The translations under genes and the position numbers were made by a program. 27,076 nt of DNA from an uncultured Blautia sp. (lineage in GTDB: Bacteria > Bacillota > Clostridia > Lachnospirales > Lachnospiraceae): positions 1 through 27,076 of the forward strand of contig URHH01000028.1 of the NCBI GenBank assembly GCA_900547615.1, in the 5' to 3' direction. The stretch's first letter is position 1. Each line of letters begins with the position of its first letter. Shown here one piece after another: positions 1 through 8,076 of the stretch. A model generated the notes under the pieces. It saw only the letters and a program-made list of their open reading frames with translations. It ran no database searches and was not told the origin of the DNA.

Positions 1-1232
1 CCGCAGCGTGTTCCATGCTTCTTACAGGAGTCGGCTCACAGGGCGTGACAGAAGTAAAAGCAGACGATAAGGTACAGATTCGCTTCCTGAATGGATTTAC
101 AGGCGGCGATGGAGAGTATATGAGAAAAATCACAGACGGTTTCAACGAATCTCAGGACAAATATGAAATTGTGGAGTCTCAGGAAAAAGATCATTACCTG
201 AAATTCAAATCCGGAGAATACGATCTTGTAGTCATTCACGGAGACCGTCTGAAAACTTTTGCAGACGACGGAATGATTCAGGACGTTTCTTCTGTGTATG
301 AAAAAGCAGGAATCGAGCTTACGGATTATCTGGAAGCTGCACAGGAGATTGTACAGGTAGACGGAACGACTTATGCGTTCCCTCTCGATATTCACCCTCT
401 CGTTATGTTCTATAATAAACAGCTCTGCCCGGAAGCGCCTGAGACATATGAGGACATTAAGGCGTTAAACGAAGAGCTTCAGGCAAAAGATCCGAATACA
501 TATGCAATGGGGATTCCGGGACTTGGACTTGTTGAATATTATTACATGACCCTGGCGAATCAGAACGGAATCGAGCTTCAGGACGGAGAAGCCTTAAAAT
601 TCGATACAGAAGAATTTGCAGATGCACTTATGACTTATCATGATATGATTTTCACAGATAAGGTAAGTCCTTCCAAATTAGGTCTTGACGGAGAATTTAA
701 GACTTTTGTACAGGACGAGGAAAGCGCAGGCGGAACGCAGACAGCAATCGCTCTTACAGGTCCGTGGTACTATCAGGCAGCAAAAGAAAAATACGGAGAT
801 GATCTTGGGATTGCACCTGTTCCAACACTTGGAAAAGAGAAAGCCGTATATGGAAACGCACATACGATCGCAGTTCCTTCCCGTGTAGAAGATGAGGAAG
901 TCCTTGACGGTATTGCAGAGTTTATGAAATATCTCTACACACCGGAGAACCTGATCAACTGGGCAGATGCAGGACAGGCTCCTACACATATCGCAACAAT
1001 GGAGGCTATTCAGAAAGAGGCAGATAAATATCCTCTGGCATGTGCGAACTACGAGCAGTTTGAAAACTGCAAAATCGCTCCTCAGGTGTACAACGTAGGA
1101 GAGCAGTTAAAATACTTAAATGAAAATGTATTTAATATGGTAGTATCTACAGAAGACCTTACAAAAGAAGACCTTATGAAAGAACTGGAAAAAGCGACAA
1201 AGACAGCGCAGCAGGTAGCAGAAGGCTTCTGA
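1..1232 (+). CDS. Sugar ABC transporter substrate-binding protein (5' partial)
   Basis: This is an extracellular solute-binding protein of the MalE-like carbohydrate family (SBP_bac_1). It captures an oligosaccharide outside the membrane and delivers it to the two permeases encoded just downstream. The reading frame is open to the left edge (codons from base 3 read A-A-C-S-M-L-L-T), so the real start lies outside the window. ATG at 15 is inside the signal region. The Cys at bases 9-11 could be a lipobox Cys, but the residue at -3 cannot be Leu (codon NCC). Type I cleavage after V-K-A near base 60 is therefore also possible. Family-typical stretches are the FPLDIHPLVMFYNK region (about residues 121-134 counted from base 15) and ALTGPWYYQAA (about 245-255). 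The 405 residues visible cover nearly the whole mature protein. The ligand cannot be read from sequence; the neighbouring GH43 and GH2 genes suggest a plant or host glycan fragment. Confidence 0.9.
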   Translation, partial: AACSMLLTGVGSQGVTEVKADDKVQIRFLNGFTGGDGEYMRKITDGFNESQDKYEIVESQEKDHYLKFKSGEYDLVVIHGDRLKTFADDGMIQDVSSVYEKAGIELTDYLEAAQEIVQVDGTTYAFPLDIHPLVMFYNKQLCPEAPETYEDIKALNEELQAKDPNTYAMGIPGLGLVEYYYMTLANQNGIELQDGEALKFDTEEFADALMTYHDMIFTDKVSPSKLGLDGEFKTFVQDEESAGGTQTAIALTGPWYYQAAKEKYGDDLGIAPVPTLGKEKAVYGNAHTIAVPSRVEDEEVLDGIAEFMKYLYTPENLINWADAGQAPTHIATMEAIQKEADKYPLACANYEQFENCKIAPQVYNVGEQLKYLNENVFNMVVSTEDLTKEDLMKELEKATKTAQQVAEGF

Positions 1233-1249
1233 TAAAAGGAAAGGCGATG

Positions 1250-1274
1250 AGGGAGGGCTTTGTCCTCCCTTTTT
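1250..1274 (+). terminator. Intercistronic hairpin with short T-run (attenuator-like)
   Basis: AGGGAGG (1250-1256) pairs with CCTCCCT (1264-1270) across a 7-nt loop and is followed by TTTT. It lies 18 nt after the binding-protein stop and 36 nt before the first permease. A partial terminator or 3' stabiliser here would give more binding protein than permease, as in many ABC import operons. That role is inferred; the hairpin is seen directly. Confidence 0.65.
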
Positions 1275-1309
1275 AAAACTGCCTGCATTTTGAAAGGAAT
1301 GATAACAAT

Positions 1310-2218
1310 ATGAAAGTAAGTAAATGGAAATCCACAATGTTTATTGCTCCCTTTCTTGTGTGCTTCGGGCTTTTCTGGCTGGCTCCTTTTGTATATGGAA
1401 TTTATATGAGCCTTCATAAGCTGTCCCTCACAAGGGGGAATATGGGATTTATCGGACTTCAGAATTTCCTGGATCTGTTTAACAGAGATTCCATGTACTC
1501 GGAAGCGTTTTTTCTGGGATTAAAAAATACGGTGATCTTTGTTCTTGTAAGCGTACCTCTTCTTGTGCTTGTAAGCCTTATCCTTGCGCTTCTGGTTGAT
1601 AATCTTCCGAAAAAAGTACAGGGATTTTTCAGAACCATTTTCTTTATGTCATACGCAGTTTCCGTTACTTCTGTATCTGCGATCTTTGTGTGGCTTTTCA
1701 GTGGAAACGGCGGCTTTATCAATAATATGCTTGTAAAAATGCACATCATCAGTCAGCCGGTGCCCTGGCTGGAAGCGCAGCCCTTTGCCCTGATCGTACT
1801 TGTAATCACCACGATCTGGTGGACCATCGGATTTAATATGATGCTTTTTATTAATGCCTTAAACGGAATCGATACTGCGCTTTACGAGGCGTCCGCCATT
1901 GACGGAGCTAATTTCTGGAATCAGTTTAAATCCATTATTTTTCCGGGAATTAAAAGTGTATTTGCCTTTGTAACACTAACAACTGTAATTGCATCTTTTA
2001 ATGTATTCGGACAGCCGCAGTTAATTACAAAGGGCGGTCCCACACAGAGTACAAAATCTCTGATCATGGTGATCCAGCAGACAATTTTTGACGGAAATAA
2101 TCTTGGAATGGGAACGGCAATGGCGCTTTTAATGGGAGTAGTTGTCATGATTTTTGCGCTTCTCCAGAATTTCCTTACAAGAGAGAAAAAAGAACTGAAG
2201 GGAGAGAAATCATTATGA
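1310..2218 (+). CDS. Sugar ABC transporter permease, MalF/UgpA-type
   Basis: This is a membrane subunit of a carbohydrate ABC importer (302 residues, normal for the CUT1 family). About six hydrophobic segments are visible, beginning near residues 10-32 (FIAPFLVCFGLFWLAPFVYG). The cytoplasmic EAA loop that docks the ATPase is present near residues 190-215 (YEASAIDGANFWNQFKSIIF). The start at 1310 follows a GAAAGGAA ribosome site and a short untranslated stretch after the attenuator hairpin. The stop overlaps the start of the next permease gene by 4 nt (ATGA), so the two are translationally coupled and form the heterodimeric channel. No ATP-binding subunit is encoded nearby. In this family a shared MsmK-like ATPase encoded elsewhere normally energises the transporter. 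Confidence 0.93.
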   Translation: MKVSKWKSTMFIAPFLVCFGLFWLAPFVYGIYMSLHKLSLTRGNMGFIGLQNFLDLFNRDSMYSEAFFLGLKNTVIFVLVSVPLLVLVSLILALLVDNLPKKVQGFFRTIFFMSYAVSVTSVSAIFVWLFSGNGGFINNMLVKMHIISQPVPWLEAQPFALIVLVITTIWWTIGFNMMLFINALNGIDTALYEASAIDGANFWNQFKSIIFPGIKSVFAFVTLTTVIASFNVFGQPQLITKGGPTQSTKSLIMVIQQTIFDGNNLGMGTAMALLMGVVVMIFALLQNFLTREKKELKGEKSL

Positions 2219-3045
2219 AGCATTCCAGAAAAATTAATATTGTATTAGTTGCCATTGCGGCTGTCATTGCTTATTTCTGTTTGATTCCCCTGTTGTTCAT
2301 GGTATTTACAAGTTTTAAGGGAATGTCGGAGTCCATATCTTCCTCAACTCTTCTTCCGAAGGTGTGGACAATGGAAAATTACACCAGTCTTCTGGCAGAT
2401 GTGGCGACAGCGCCTGTATTTCGCTGGCTGGCTAATACGGCGATCATCACCTGCATCGGAACGCTCTGTGTTCTGGCTGTTGATATTCTGGCAGCGTATG
2501 CCCTTTCCAGACTTCACGTTCCCTTTGCGGGAAAAATTATAACAATGATCATCTGGGTAATGACCATTCCGGGAATTGTAACCCTGTTTCCTTCTTTTTA
2601 TATGTTTAAAAATCTGGATCTGTTAAATACGTATGTTCCTCTGATACTTCCCTATACCTCAAATGCAATGGGCGTATTTCTGATCTATAATTTCCTGAAA
2701 GACTTCCCGGTTGCTCTTGAGGAGGCGGCGATCATTGACGGGGCTTCTCTGTTTACGGTTCTTAGAAAAGTAATTTTTCCGTCCATTAAACCGGTTGTCA
2801 TGACACTTGGCTTTATCACATTCTTGAATATTTATAATGATTATCTCTGGCCGTCCATTGCTATTCAGAGCAATGAGATGAAGACAGTGACGGTAGGAAT
2901 CGGTTCCCTTGTTCTGGGCGCAAACTTTGTTGATCCGGGCGTGATGATGGCTGCGACGGTATTTGCTGTTTTCCCTGCACTCGTGCTGTTTTTGATGGTA
3001 AATAAATATATCGTAAAGGGAGTTACAAATGTTGGAATTAAGTAA
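2215..3045 (+). CDS. Sugar ABC transporter permease, MalG/UgpE-type
   Basis: This is the second membrane subunit of the same CUT1 carbohydrate importer (276 residues, typical length). The N-terminal hydrophobic helix spans about residues 9-31. The EAA motif is at about residues 164-185 (LEEAAIIDGASLFTVLRKV). The start overlaps the stop of the first permease (ATGA), and the 3' end overlaps the GH43 gene by 17 nt, so the five genes from base 1 to 5780 look like a single operon. The FLNIYNDYLWPSI stretch before the last helices is typical of MalG/UgpE-like subunits. Confidence 0.93.
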   Translation: MKHSRKINIVLVAIAAVIAYFCLIPLLFMVFTSFKGMSESISSSTLLPKVWTMENYTSLLADVATAPVFRWLANTAIITCIGTLCVLAVDILAAYALSRLHVPFAGKIITMIIWVMTIPGIVTLFPSFYMFKNLDLLNTYVPLILPYTSNAMGVFLIYNFLKDFPVALEEAAIIDGASLFTVLRKVIFPSIKPVVMTLGFITFLNIYNDYLWPSIAIQSNEMKTVTVGIGSLVLGANFVDPGVMMAATVFAVFPALVLFLMVNKYIVKGVTNVGIK

Positions 3046-4009
3046 AGGGCTTGGTTTAAAAAGAGGAGTAAGAGAACCGGGAGTATATAAAGCCGGGGAT
3101 ATTTATATGAGAGACCCGTTTCTGTTTACAGATACAAAAAGAGGACTGTATTTTCTTTTCGGAACGAATATGGGAATCTGTGACGGCGCTGCCAATGTAG
3201 ACCCGTATTTTGAAGTGTATGTGAGCAGGGACAGGAAAAATTTTGAAGGCCCGTTTGTGGCGTTTCAGCCGGAAAAAGGCTTCTGGGGAGTCCGCAATTA
3301 CTGGGCGCCGGAGGTGCATGAATATAAGGGCAGTTATTATATGTTTGCCACTTTTAAAGGCGGGATCGGGGAGGACAGAGGGACAGCAGTTTTAAAGGCA
3401 GACTTGCCGGAAGGTCCTTACTATCCGCACAGCATAGGGCACGTTACTTTAAAAGGGCATGAATGTCTGGACGGAACGCTTTATGTGGAAGACGGGCAGC
3501 CTTGGATCGTATTCTGTCATGAGTGGACAGAAATGTATTTTGGAACGATAAAGGCGCTTCCTCTGACAGAAGATTTAAAAGAGGCAGTTTCTGCAGAACC
3601 TGTTGTGATCGTAGATACAGAGAAGGACGAGATTCCCTGGATCCGTCAGATGAAAGACCCGAGAGTATGTAAGACGGGGTATCTCACAGATGCGCCATTT
3701 TTCCATAAAATGAAAAACGGAACGCTGGTAATGCTCTGGTCCAGCTATTCTGTAAAGGGCTATCAGGGAAAGGGAAGCGGAGGCTATGTAGTGGCAGTAT
3801 GCGAAAGTCCCTCCGGTTCCATAAAAGGTCCCTGGCATCATAGAAAAGAACTGCTTTTAGATGAAAATACAGGACATTCATCTCTTTTCAGAAGCCTGGA
3901 AGGAGAGCTGTATCTGATTTCGCACGGAAACGATACTCTTCATGGGCAGGAGTATCCTGTTATGTTTCAGGTAAAAGAGGGAGAACATCTGGAGATTATA
4001 AAAGAGTAG
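3029..4009 (+). CDS. Glycoside hydrolase family 43-like protein
   Basis: A predicted five-bladed beta-propeller glycosidase of the GH43 type (326 residues, single domain), a family of alpha-L-arabinofuranosidases, beta-xylosidases and related enzymes. MRDPFLF carries the likely catalytic base (Asp29). NYWAPEVH (Glu95) is the usual second-blade motif. VFCHEW (Glu165) is the likely general acid. DAPFF and MLWSSYS near residues 221-240 are also family-typical. There is no signal peptide, so it acts in the cytoplasm on imported sugar. The start at 3029 lies inside the upstream permease gene and is preceded by AAAGGGAG, supporting coupled translation. Substrate specificity is not predictable from these motifs. 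Its position between an oligosaccharide permease and a GH2 enzyme suggests stepwise intracellular breakdown of a branched oligosaccharide. Confidence 0.85.
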   Translation: MLELSKGLGLKRGVREPGVYKAGDIYMRDPFLFTDTKRGLYFLFGTNMGICDGAANVDPYFEVYVSRDRKNFEGPFVAFQPEKGFWGVRNYWAPEVHEYKGSYYMFATFKGGIGEDRGTAVLKADLPEGPYYPHSIGHVTLKGHECLDGTLYVEDGQPWIVFCHEWTEMYFGTIKALPLTEDLKEAVSAEPVVIVDTEKDEIPWIRQMKDPRVCKTGYLTDAPFFHKMKNGTLVMLWSSYSVKGYQGKGSGGYVVAVCESPSGSIKGPWHHRKELLLDENTGHSSLFRSLEGELYLISHGNDTLHGQEYPVMFQVKEGEHLEIIKE

Positions 4010-4022
4010 AGGAGAGATGACA

Positions 4023-5780
4023 ATGTATCGCAGTGAATATCCAAGACCGGAATTTAAAAGAGAGGAATGGCTGTCTTTAAACGGACAATGGGATTTTTGC
4101 TTTCCGGGAGAAGAAATGCGCAAAATAGAAGTTCCTTTTGTATTTCAAAGTGAAATGAGCGGTATTCATGAAAACAGAATGTGTGATTCCGTTACTTATA
4201 AAAGAAGTTTCTGTGTTCCGGATAAATGGAAGGGAAAAAGAATCCGGATTCATTTCGGAGCGGTAGATTACGCCTGCAGTGTTTTTATCAATGAAAAAAA
4301 AGTGGGCAGCCATCAGGGCGGAAATACGCCGTTTTCTTTTGACATAACAGAAGAGCTTACGTGGAAGAAAGAAGAAATCTGCGTACAGGTGTGGGATCCG
4401 TGCAGAGACGAGACGATTCCCAGAGGAAAACAGTTCTGGAAAAAAGATCCGGATTCTATCTGGTACACAAGAAGTACGGGAATCTGGCAGAGCGTTTTTA
4501 TAGAGCCTGTGTCAGAAGTACATTTTTCCTATATCCGTTTTACCCCGGATATTGACAGAGGAACAGTGGAGGTTAAATTTAAGGCAGCGGGATTAAAAGA
4601 AAAAATAGGCGGTTGTCATGCGGAATTTGCAATTATATTTAAAGAAAGAGAAGTGTTCCGGGGCGGTATGGAGCTTTTAGAGGATTACGGACGCATGGAA
4701 ATTTCTCTTTTTGACCGCCATATTTTCCGCACTATGAATCATGACGGCGGCTGGTGCTGGTCACCGGAGTCCCCGAACCTTTTTGATGTGAGCGCAGCTC
4801 TTGTAAAAGAAGGGGAGACGATCGACCAGGTATGTACTTATTTCGGAATGCGTAAAATCGAACAGAAAAACGGAATGGTATACTTAAATAACAGACCGTA
4901 TTACCAGAAATTGATTCTGGATCAGGGCTACTGGCCCGGCTCTCTTATGACGGCACAGGACGAACAGGATTTTGTAAAAGATATTGAGATGGCGAAGGCG
5001 ATGGGATTTAACGGCTGCAGAAAGCACCAGAAAGCAGAGGATCCTGTGTTTTTATATTATGCAGACAGAATCGGCTTTCTTGTGTGGTCGGAAATCAGTG
5101 CCTGCGCTTCCTATTCGCTGGAAGCGTCTCAGAGAACTGTGACAGAGTGGGGCGAAGCTATTCAGAGAGATTATAACCACCCCTGTATTGTTGCCTGGGT
5201 CGTGTTAAATGAAAGCTGGGGCGTTCCGAATATCTGTTTTGATAAACGTCAGCAGGCACATTCCCTCGCTCTTTATTATAATGCAAAATCTATGGATACG
5301 ACACGTCTTGTGATTTCCAATGACGGCTGGGAAATTACAAAAACAGATATTTGTGCAATACATAATTACGCGCATGGAGAGCAGAGCGAGCCTGTGAAAC
5401 AGGAGATTTTCAGAAAAACTCTGTCCACAAAAGAGGATATATTAAAGGCGCAGCCGGCAGGACGTCAGATTTACGCAGACGGTTTTGGTCATCAGGGAGA
5501 GCCGGTTCTTCTGACAGAATTTGGAGGCCTGGCTTACGCAAAAGACAGGGAAAAAGGCTGGGGCTATACTACCATTGAAAACGAAGAGGAATTTCTGGAA
5601 GTGTACGGAAGAATTTTAAAAGATATAGCGGATTCGGAAATCCTTTTCGGTTTCTGCTATACCCAGCTCTGCGATGTGGAGCAGGAGGTAAACGGACTTC
5701 TCACTTACGACAGAAAGTATAAAGTGGCGCCGGAAAAAATCAAAGCAATCAACGATTCCGTACGGAAGGATTATTTATAA
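4023..5780 (+). CDS. Glycoside hydrolase family 2 protein (beta-galactosidase/glucuronidase-like)
   Basis: A cytoplasmic retaining beta-glycosidase of GH2. The order is sugar-binding jelly-roll (about residues 1-160, opening with YPRPEFKREEWLSLNGQWDF), Ig-like domain (about 160-275) and TIM barrel (about 275-585). The acid/base Glu is in VVLNESWG (about Glu397) and the nucleophile is in LLTEFGG (about Glu499). At about 585 residues it lacks the extra C-terminal domains of LacZ. I chose ATG 4023 because GGAG at 4011-4014 is 8 nt upstream. The alternative ATG at 4017 is only 2 nt from that site. It follows the GH43 gene by 13 nt and ends at a strong hairpin. Substrate (galactoside, glucuronide, mannoside or arabinoside) cannot be settled from the motifs. 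Confidence 0.88.
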   Translation: MYRSEYPRPEFKREEWLSLNGQWDFCFPGEEMRKIEVPFVFQSEMSGIHENRMCDSVTYKRSFCVPDKWKGKRIRIHFGAVDYACSVFINEKKVGSHQGGNTPFSFDITEELTWKKEEICVQVWDPCRDETIPRGKQFWKKDPDSIWYTRSTGIWQSVFIEPVSEVHFSYIRFTPDIDRGTVEVKFKAAGLKEKIGGCHAEFAIIFKEREVFRGGMELLEDYGRMEISLFDRHIFRTMNHDGGWCWSPESPNLFDVSAALVKEGETIDQVCTYFGMRKIEQKNGMVYLNNRPYYQKLILDQGYWPGSLMTAQDEQDFVKDIEMAKAMGFNGCRKHQKAEDPVFLYYADRIGFLVWSEISACASYSLEASQRTVTEWGEAIQRDYNHPCIVAWVVLNESWGVPNICFDKRQQAHSLALYYNAKSMDTTRLVISNDGWEITKTDICAIHNYAHGEQSEPVKQEIFRKTLSTKEDILKAQPAGRQIYADGFGHQGEPVLLTEFGGLAYAKDREKGWGYTTIENEEEFLEVYGRILKDIADSEILFGFCYTQLCDVEQEVNGLLTYDRKYKVAPEKIKAINDSVRKDYL

Positions 5781-5786
5781 AGGAAG

Positions 5787-5838
5787 ATAGCAGTTTGTCT
5801 TAGAGAAAATAGCGCTTAAGGCAGACTGCTATTTCTTT
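5787..5838 (+). terminator. Rho-independent terminator of the carbohydrate operon
   Basis: A 16-bp stem (5787-5802 with 5817-5832, including G-U pairs) with a 14-nt loop starts 6 nt after the GH2 stop and is followed by TTCTTTAT. The U-tract is imperfect but the stem is long. Confidence 0.75.
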
Positions 5839-5890
5839 ATGCAAAGAGGAACTACTTGCGAATCTTTTTTTCAGGGGATATACTGGTATT

Positions 5891-5949
5891 GTGATGCCGG
5901 GAGCGGAGAATACCCGGCGGATTGTATCACTATGAAGTAGATATTATAT
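5891..5949 (+). promoter_or_regulatory. Nested inverted repeat and weak promoter before the alanyl-tRNA editing gene
   Basis: GTGAT (5891-5895) and ATCAC (5926-5930) enclose an inner hairpin, GCCGGG (5896-5901) with CCCGGC (5913-5918). A weak sigma-A candidate overlaps its right side: TTGTAT (5922-5927), 16-nt spacer, TTATAT (5944-5949). If that promoter is real, the repeat is an operator-like element. If transcription starts further upstream, it would be a structured leader. The pairing is seen directly; its role is inferred. Confidence 0.35.
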
Positions 5950-5979
5950 GGAAGGAATTTTTCAGAAAAGAGGTAAAAT

Positions 5980-7131
5980 ATGATGGGAACAAGACGTTTA
6001 TATTATGAAAATGTATATATAAAGGAATTTGACGCAGAGGTTTTACAGTGCAGAGAAGGCAAAAACGGTTATGAGATTATTCTGGACGAGAGCGCTTTTT
6101 ACCCGGAGGGAGGCGGTCAGCCCTGTGATACTGGAAGTCTTGGAGATGCAGAAGTGAAGGATGTACAGGAAAAAGACGGGGAGCTGATCCACTATACAGA
6201 TAAGGCGCTGGAAGAAGGGGCTAAGGTTCATGGGGAAATCAACTGGGAGCGCCGTTTTGACCTGATGCAGCAGCACTCCGGTGAGCATATGGTAAGCGGT
6301 CTTGTACATGAGAAGTACGGATATAATAATGTAGGATTTCATATGGGAAGCGATGTGATCACCATTGATTTCAGCGGAGTTCTGGACGAGGAACAGCTAC
6401 AGGAAATTGAGGACAGGGTAAATGAAAAAATCTGGGAAAATGCGCCGGTTCAGATTACATACCCTTCCGGGGAAGAACTGGAAAACATTCCTTACAGAAG
6501 TAAAAAAGAATTAACAGGTCAGGTACGTATTGTGGAATTTCCGGGAACAGACATCTGCGCCTGCTGCGGAACTCATGTGACGCATACAGGGGAAATCGGA
6601 GCCGTCAAGTTTCTGTCTGTTGTGAAATTCCGCCAGGGAGTGCGCGTGGAAATGATAAGTGGCAAACGCGTCATCGATTATTTTTCAAAGATAGCAAAGG
6701 AAAACAGTAAGGTATCGGTTCTTCTTTCCGCAAAACCGCAGGAGACCTCCAAAGCAGTGGAGCGCCTTCAGGAAGAAAATTTCCGCTTAAAAGGCAAAAT
6801 CCTTGATATGGAAGAGGAGATTTTTAAGACAGAGTCAGAAAAATGGGAAGGTGCCGGAAGCGTTCTGATTTTTAAGAAAAATATGGAGGCGGACAGTGTG
6901 AGAAAACTCACGGACGCCGTGATGCAGACCTGCTGCGGCTGCTGCGCCGTTTTTTCTGATAACGGAGACGGGACATATAAGTATGCGATGGGAGAAAAAG
7001 ACGGAAATCTCCGTGAGTTTACAAAAGAAATGAACCAGGCGTTAAATGGAAGAGGCGGAGGAAAGCCATTCTTTGTCCAGGGATCTGTTTCTGCTTCTGA
7101 GGAAGAAATCCGAAAGTTTTTTGAGAGGTGA
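5980..7131 (+). CDS. Alanyl-tRNA editing protein (AlaX-like, with DHHA1-type C-terminus)
   Basis: A free-standing trans-editing enzyme that deacylates mischarged Ser- or Gly-tRNA(Ala) in the cytoplasm. The N-terminal half is AlaRS-like (SAFYPEGGGQPCDTG near residues 38-52), followed by the editing-site zinc ligands HSGEH (His99, His103) and CCGTH (Cys195/196, His199). A charged coiled-coil spans roughly residues 255-285. The C-terminal DHHA1-type domain ends in the GRGGGKPFFVQGS motif (about 353-365). The length (383 residues) matches the long AlaX form with a DHHA1 module. An AAAGAGG ribosome site precedes tandem ATGs at 5980 and 5983; either could be used. The stop is 5 nt before the following amidohydrolase start, so the pair is co-transcribed. 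Confidence 0.92.
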   Translation: MMGTRRLYYENVYIKEFDAEVLQCREGKNGYEIILDESAFYPEGGGQPCDTGSLGDAEVKDVQEKDGELIHYTDKALEEGAKVHGEINWERRFDLMQQHSGEHMVSGLVHEKYGYNNVGFHMGSDVITIDFSGVLDEEQLQEIEDRVNEKIWENAPVQITYPSGEELENIPYRSKKELTGQVRIVEFPGTDICACCGTHVTHTGEIGAVKFLSVVKFRQGVRVEMISGKRVIDYFSKIAKENSKVSVLLSAKPQETSKAVERLQEENFRLKGKILDMEEEIFKTESEKWEGAGSVLIFKKNMEADSVRKLTDAVMQTCCGCCAVFSDNGDGTYKYAMGEKDGNLREFTKEMNQALNGRGGGKPFFVQGSVSASEEEIRKFFER

Positions 7132-7136
7132 TAAAA

Positions 7137-8003
7137 ATGTTTGGAGAATGCCATGCGCATGTGATCATGAACGGAATGAATTATAAAGAGGCAGTCAGCC
7201 TTCATAAAAACGGAGTGCAGGACAGGATTATTCACCACTGTTTTCGGGAGTATCAAAAACGAGGAATTACATTTATCAGGGACGGCGGAGATGCGCTTGG
7301 AGTTTCTGGCAGGGCAAAGAAACTTGCCCCGGAATATGGAATTGACTATCGTTCTCCCATTTTTGCTATTCACAGAGAGGGACATTACGGAAGCATTGTG
7401 GGAAAATCCTACACCACCATGAAGGAGTATCACGCCCTTGTTCTCGAGGCAAAAAGAGAGGGCGCGGATTTTATCAAGATTATGACAACCGGACTTCTTG
7501 ATTTTAACGATCAGGGGAAAATTACGGGAACTCCCCTTCCGGCAGATGAGGTAAAAGAGCTGGTACATATTGCACATGGAGAGGGACTGGCTGTCATGAG
7601 CCATACAAATGGAGTATATGGAGTCAGAGCTTCTATTGAAGCGGGAATGGACAGCATCGAACATGGAAATTATATCGACGAAGAAACCATAGAGATGCTC
7701 GCGCAGAGCGGGGCTGTGTGGACGCCTACTCTTGTGACTGTGAGAAATCTTTTAGGCTGCGGAAGATATGAGGATAAAGTTCTTCTTCCGATCATAGAAA
7801 CGGGAGAGCAAAATTTAAGACTTGCTTTTGAAAAAAAGGTGAATGTGGCTCTCGGAAGCGACGCCGGAGCATACATGGTTTTTCATGGACAGGGAATTTA
7901 TGATGAATATGCGACTTTCCGTGAAATCCTCGGGGAGACAGAGGAAATGAAGGAGTGGATACAGAGAGGAGAGGATATAATAAAAGAGAGATTTAAAACA
8001 TAA
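7137..8003 (+). CDS. Metal-dependent amidohydrolase (imidazolonepropionase-like)
   Basis: A TIM-barrel amidohydrolase, predicted cytoplasmic. Metal-site motifs appear in order: HAH near the N-terminus (GECHAHVIM, residues 2-10), Lys in DFIKIMTTG, His in VMSHTNG, His in DSIEHGNYI, and Asp in ALGSDAG. At 288 residues it is shorter than imidazolonepropionase or prolidase-like relatives (about 400) because it lacks the flanking N-terminal beta-sandwich. ATG 7137 is preferred because GAGAGG at 7123-7128 is 8 nt upstream; an in-frame GTG at 7128 has no usable ribosome site. It is coupled to the alanyl-tRNA editing gene. No pathway link is known to me, and the substrate is unassigned. Confidence 0.82.
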   Translation: MFGECHAHVIMNGMNYKEAVSLHKNGVQDRIIHHCFREYQKRGITFIRDGGDALGVSGRAKKLAPEYGIDYRSPIFAIHREGHYGSIVGKSYTTMKEYHALVLEAKREGADFIKIMTTGLLDFNDQGKITGTPLPADEVKELVHIAHGEGLAVMSHTNGVYGVRASIEAGMDSIEHGNYIDEETIEMLAQSGAVWTPTLVTVRNLLGCGRYEDKVLLPIIETGEQNLRLAFEKKVNVALGSDAGAYMVFHGQGIYDEYATFREILGETEEMKEWIQRGEDIIKERFKT

Positions 8004-8044
8004 TAACATAATTTATTGAATAATAATATTTAAAATGTTATTAT
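8001..8044 (+). promoter_or_regulatory. AbiEi-type promoter enclosed by a 9-bp inverted repeat
   Basis: A sigma-A promoter TTGAAT (8016-8021), 17-nt spacer, TATTAT (8039-8044) precedes the antitoxin gene. TAATAACAT (8001-8009) and ATGTTATTA (8035-8043) form a perfect 9-bp inverted repeat around it, and a third partial copy, ATAATGTTA, starts near 8051. AbiEi antitoxins are known to repress their own promoter through inverted repeats, so this is a reasonable operator. The left arm overlaps the stop codon of the amidohydrolase. Confidence 0.6.
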
Positions 8045-8076
8045 GAAAAAATAATGTTAGTAATAGGAGGAGGAAT

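Noticed and set aside
6768..7664. Minus-strand open frame of 298 codons opposite the alanyl-tRNA editing and amidohydrolase genes
   Set aside because: It lies across two clear plus-strand genes, has no ribosome site, and its translation is low-complexity Ser/Phe-rich without recognisable motifs.
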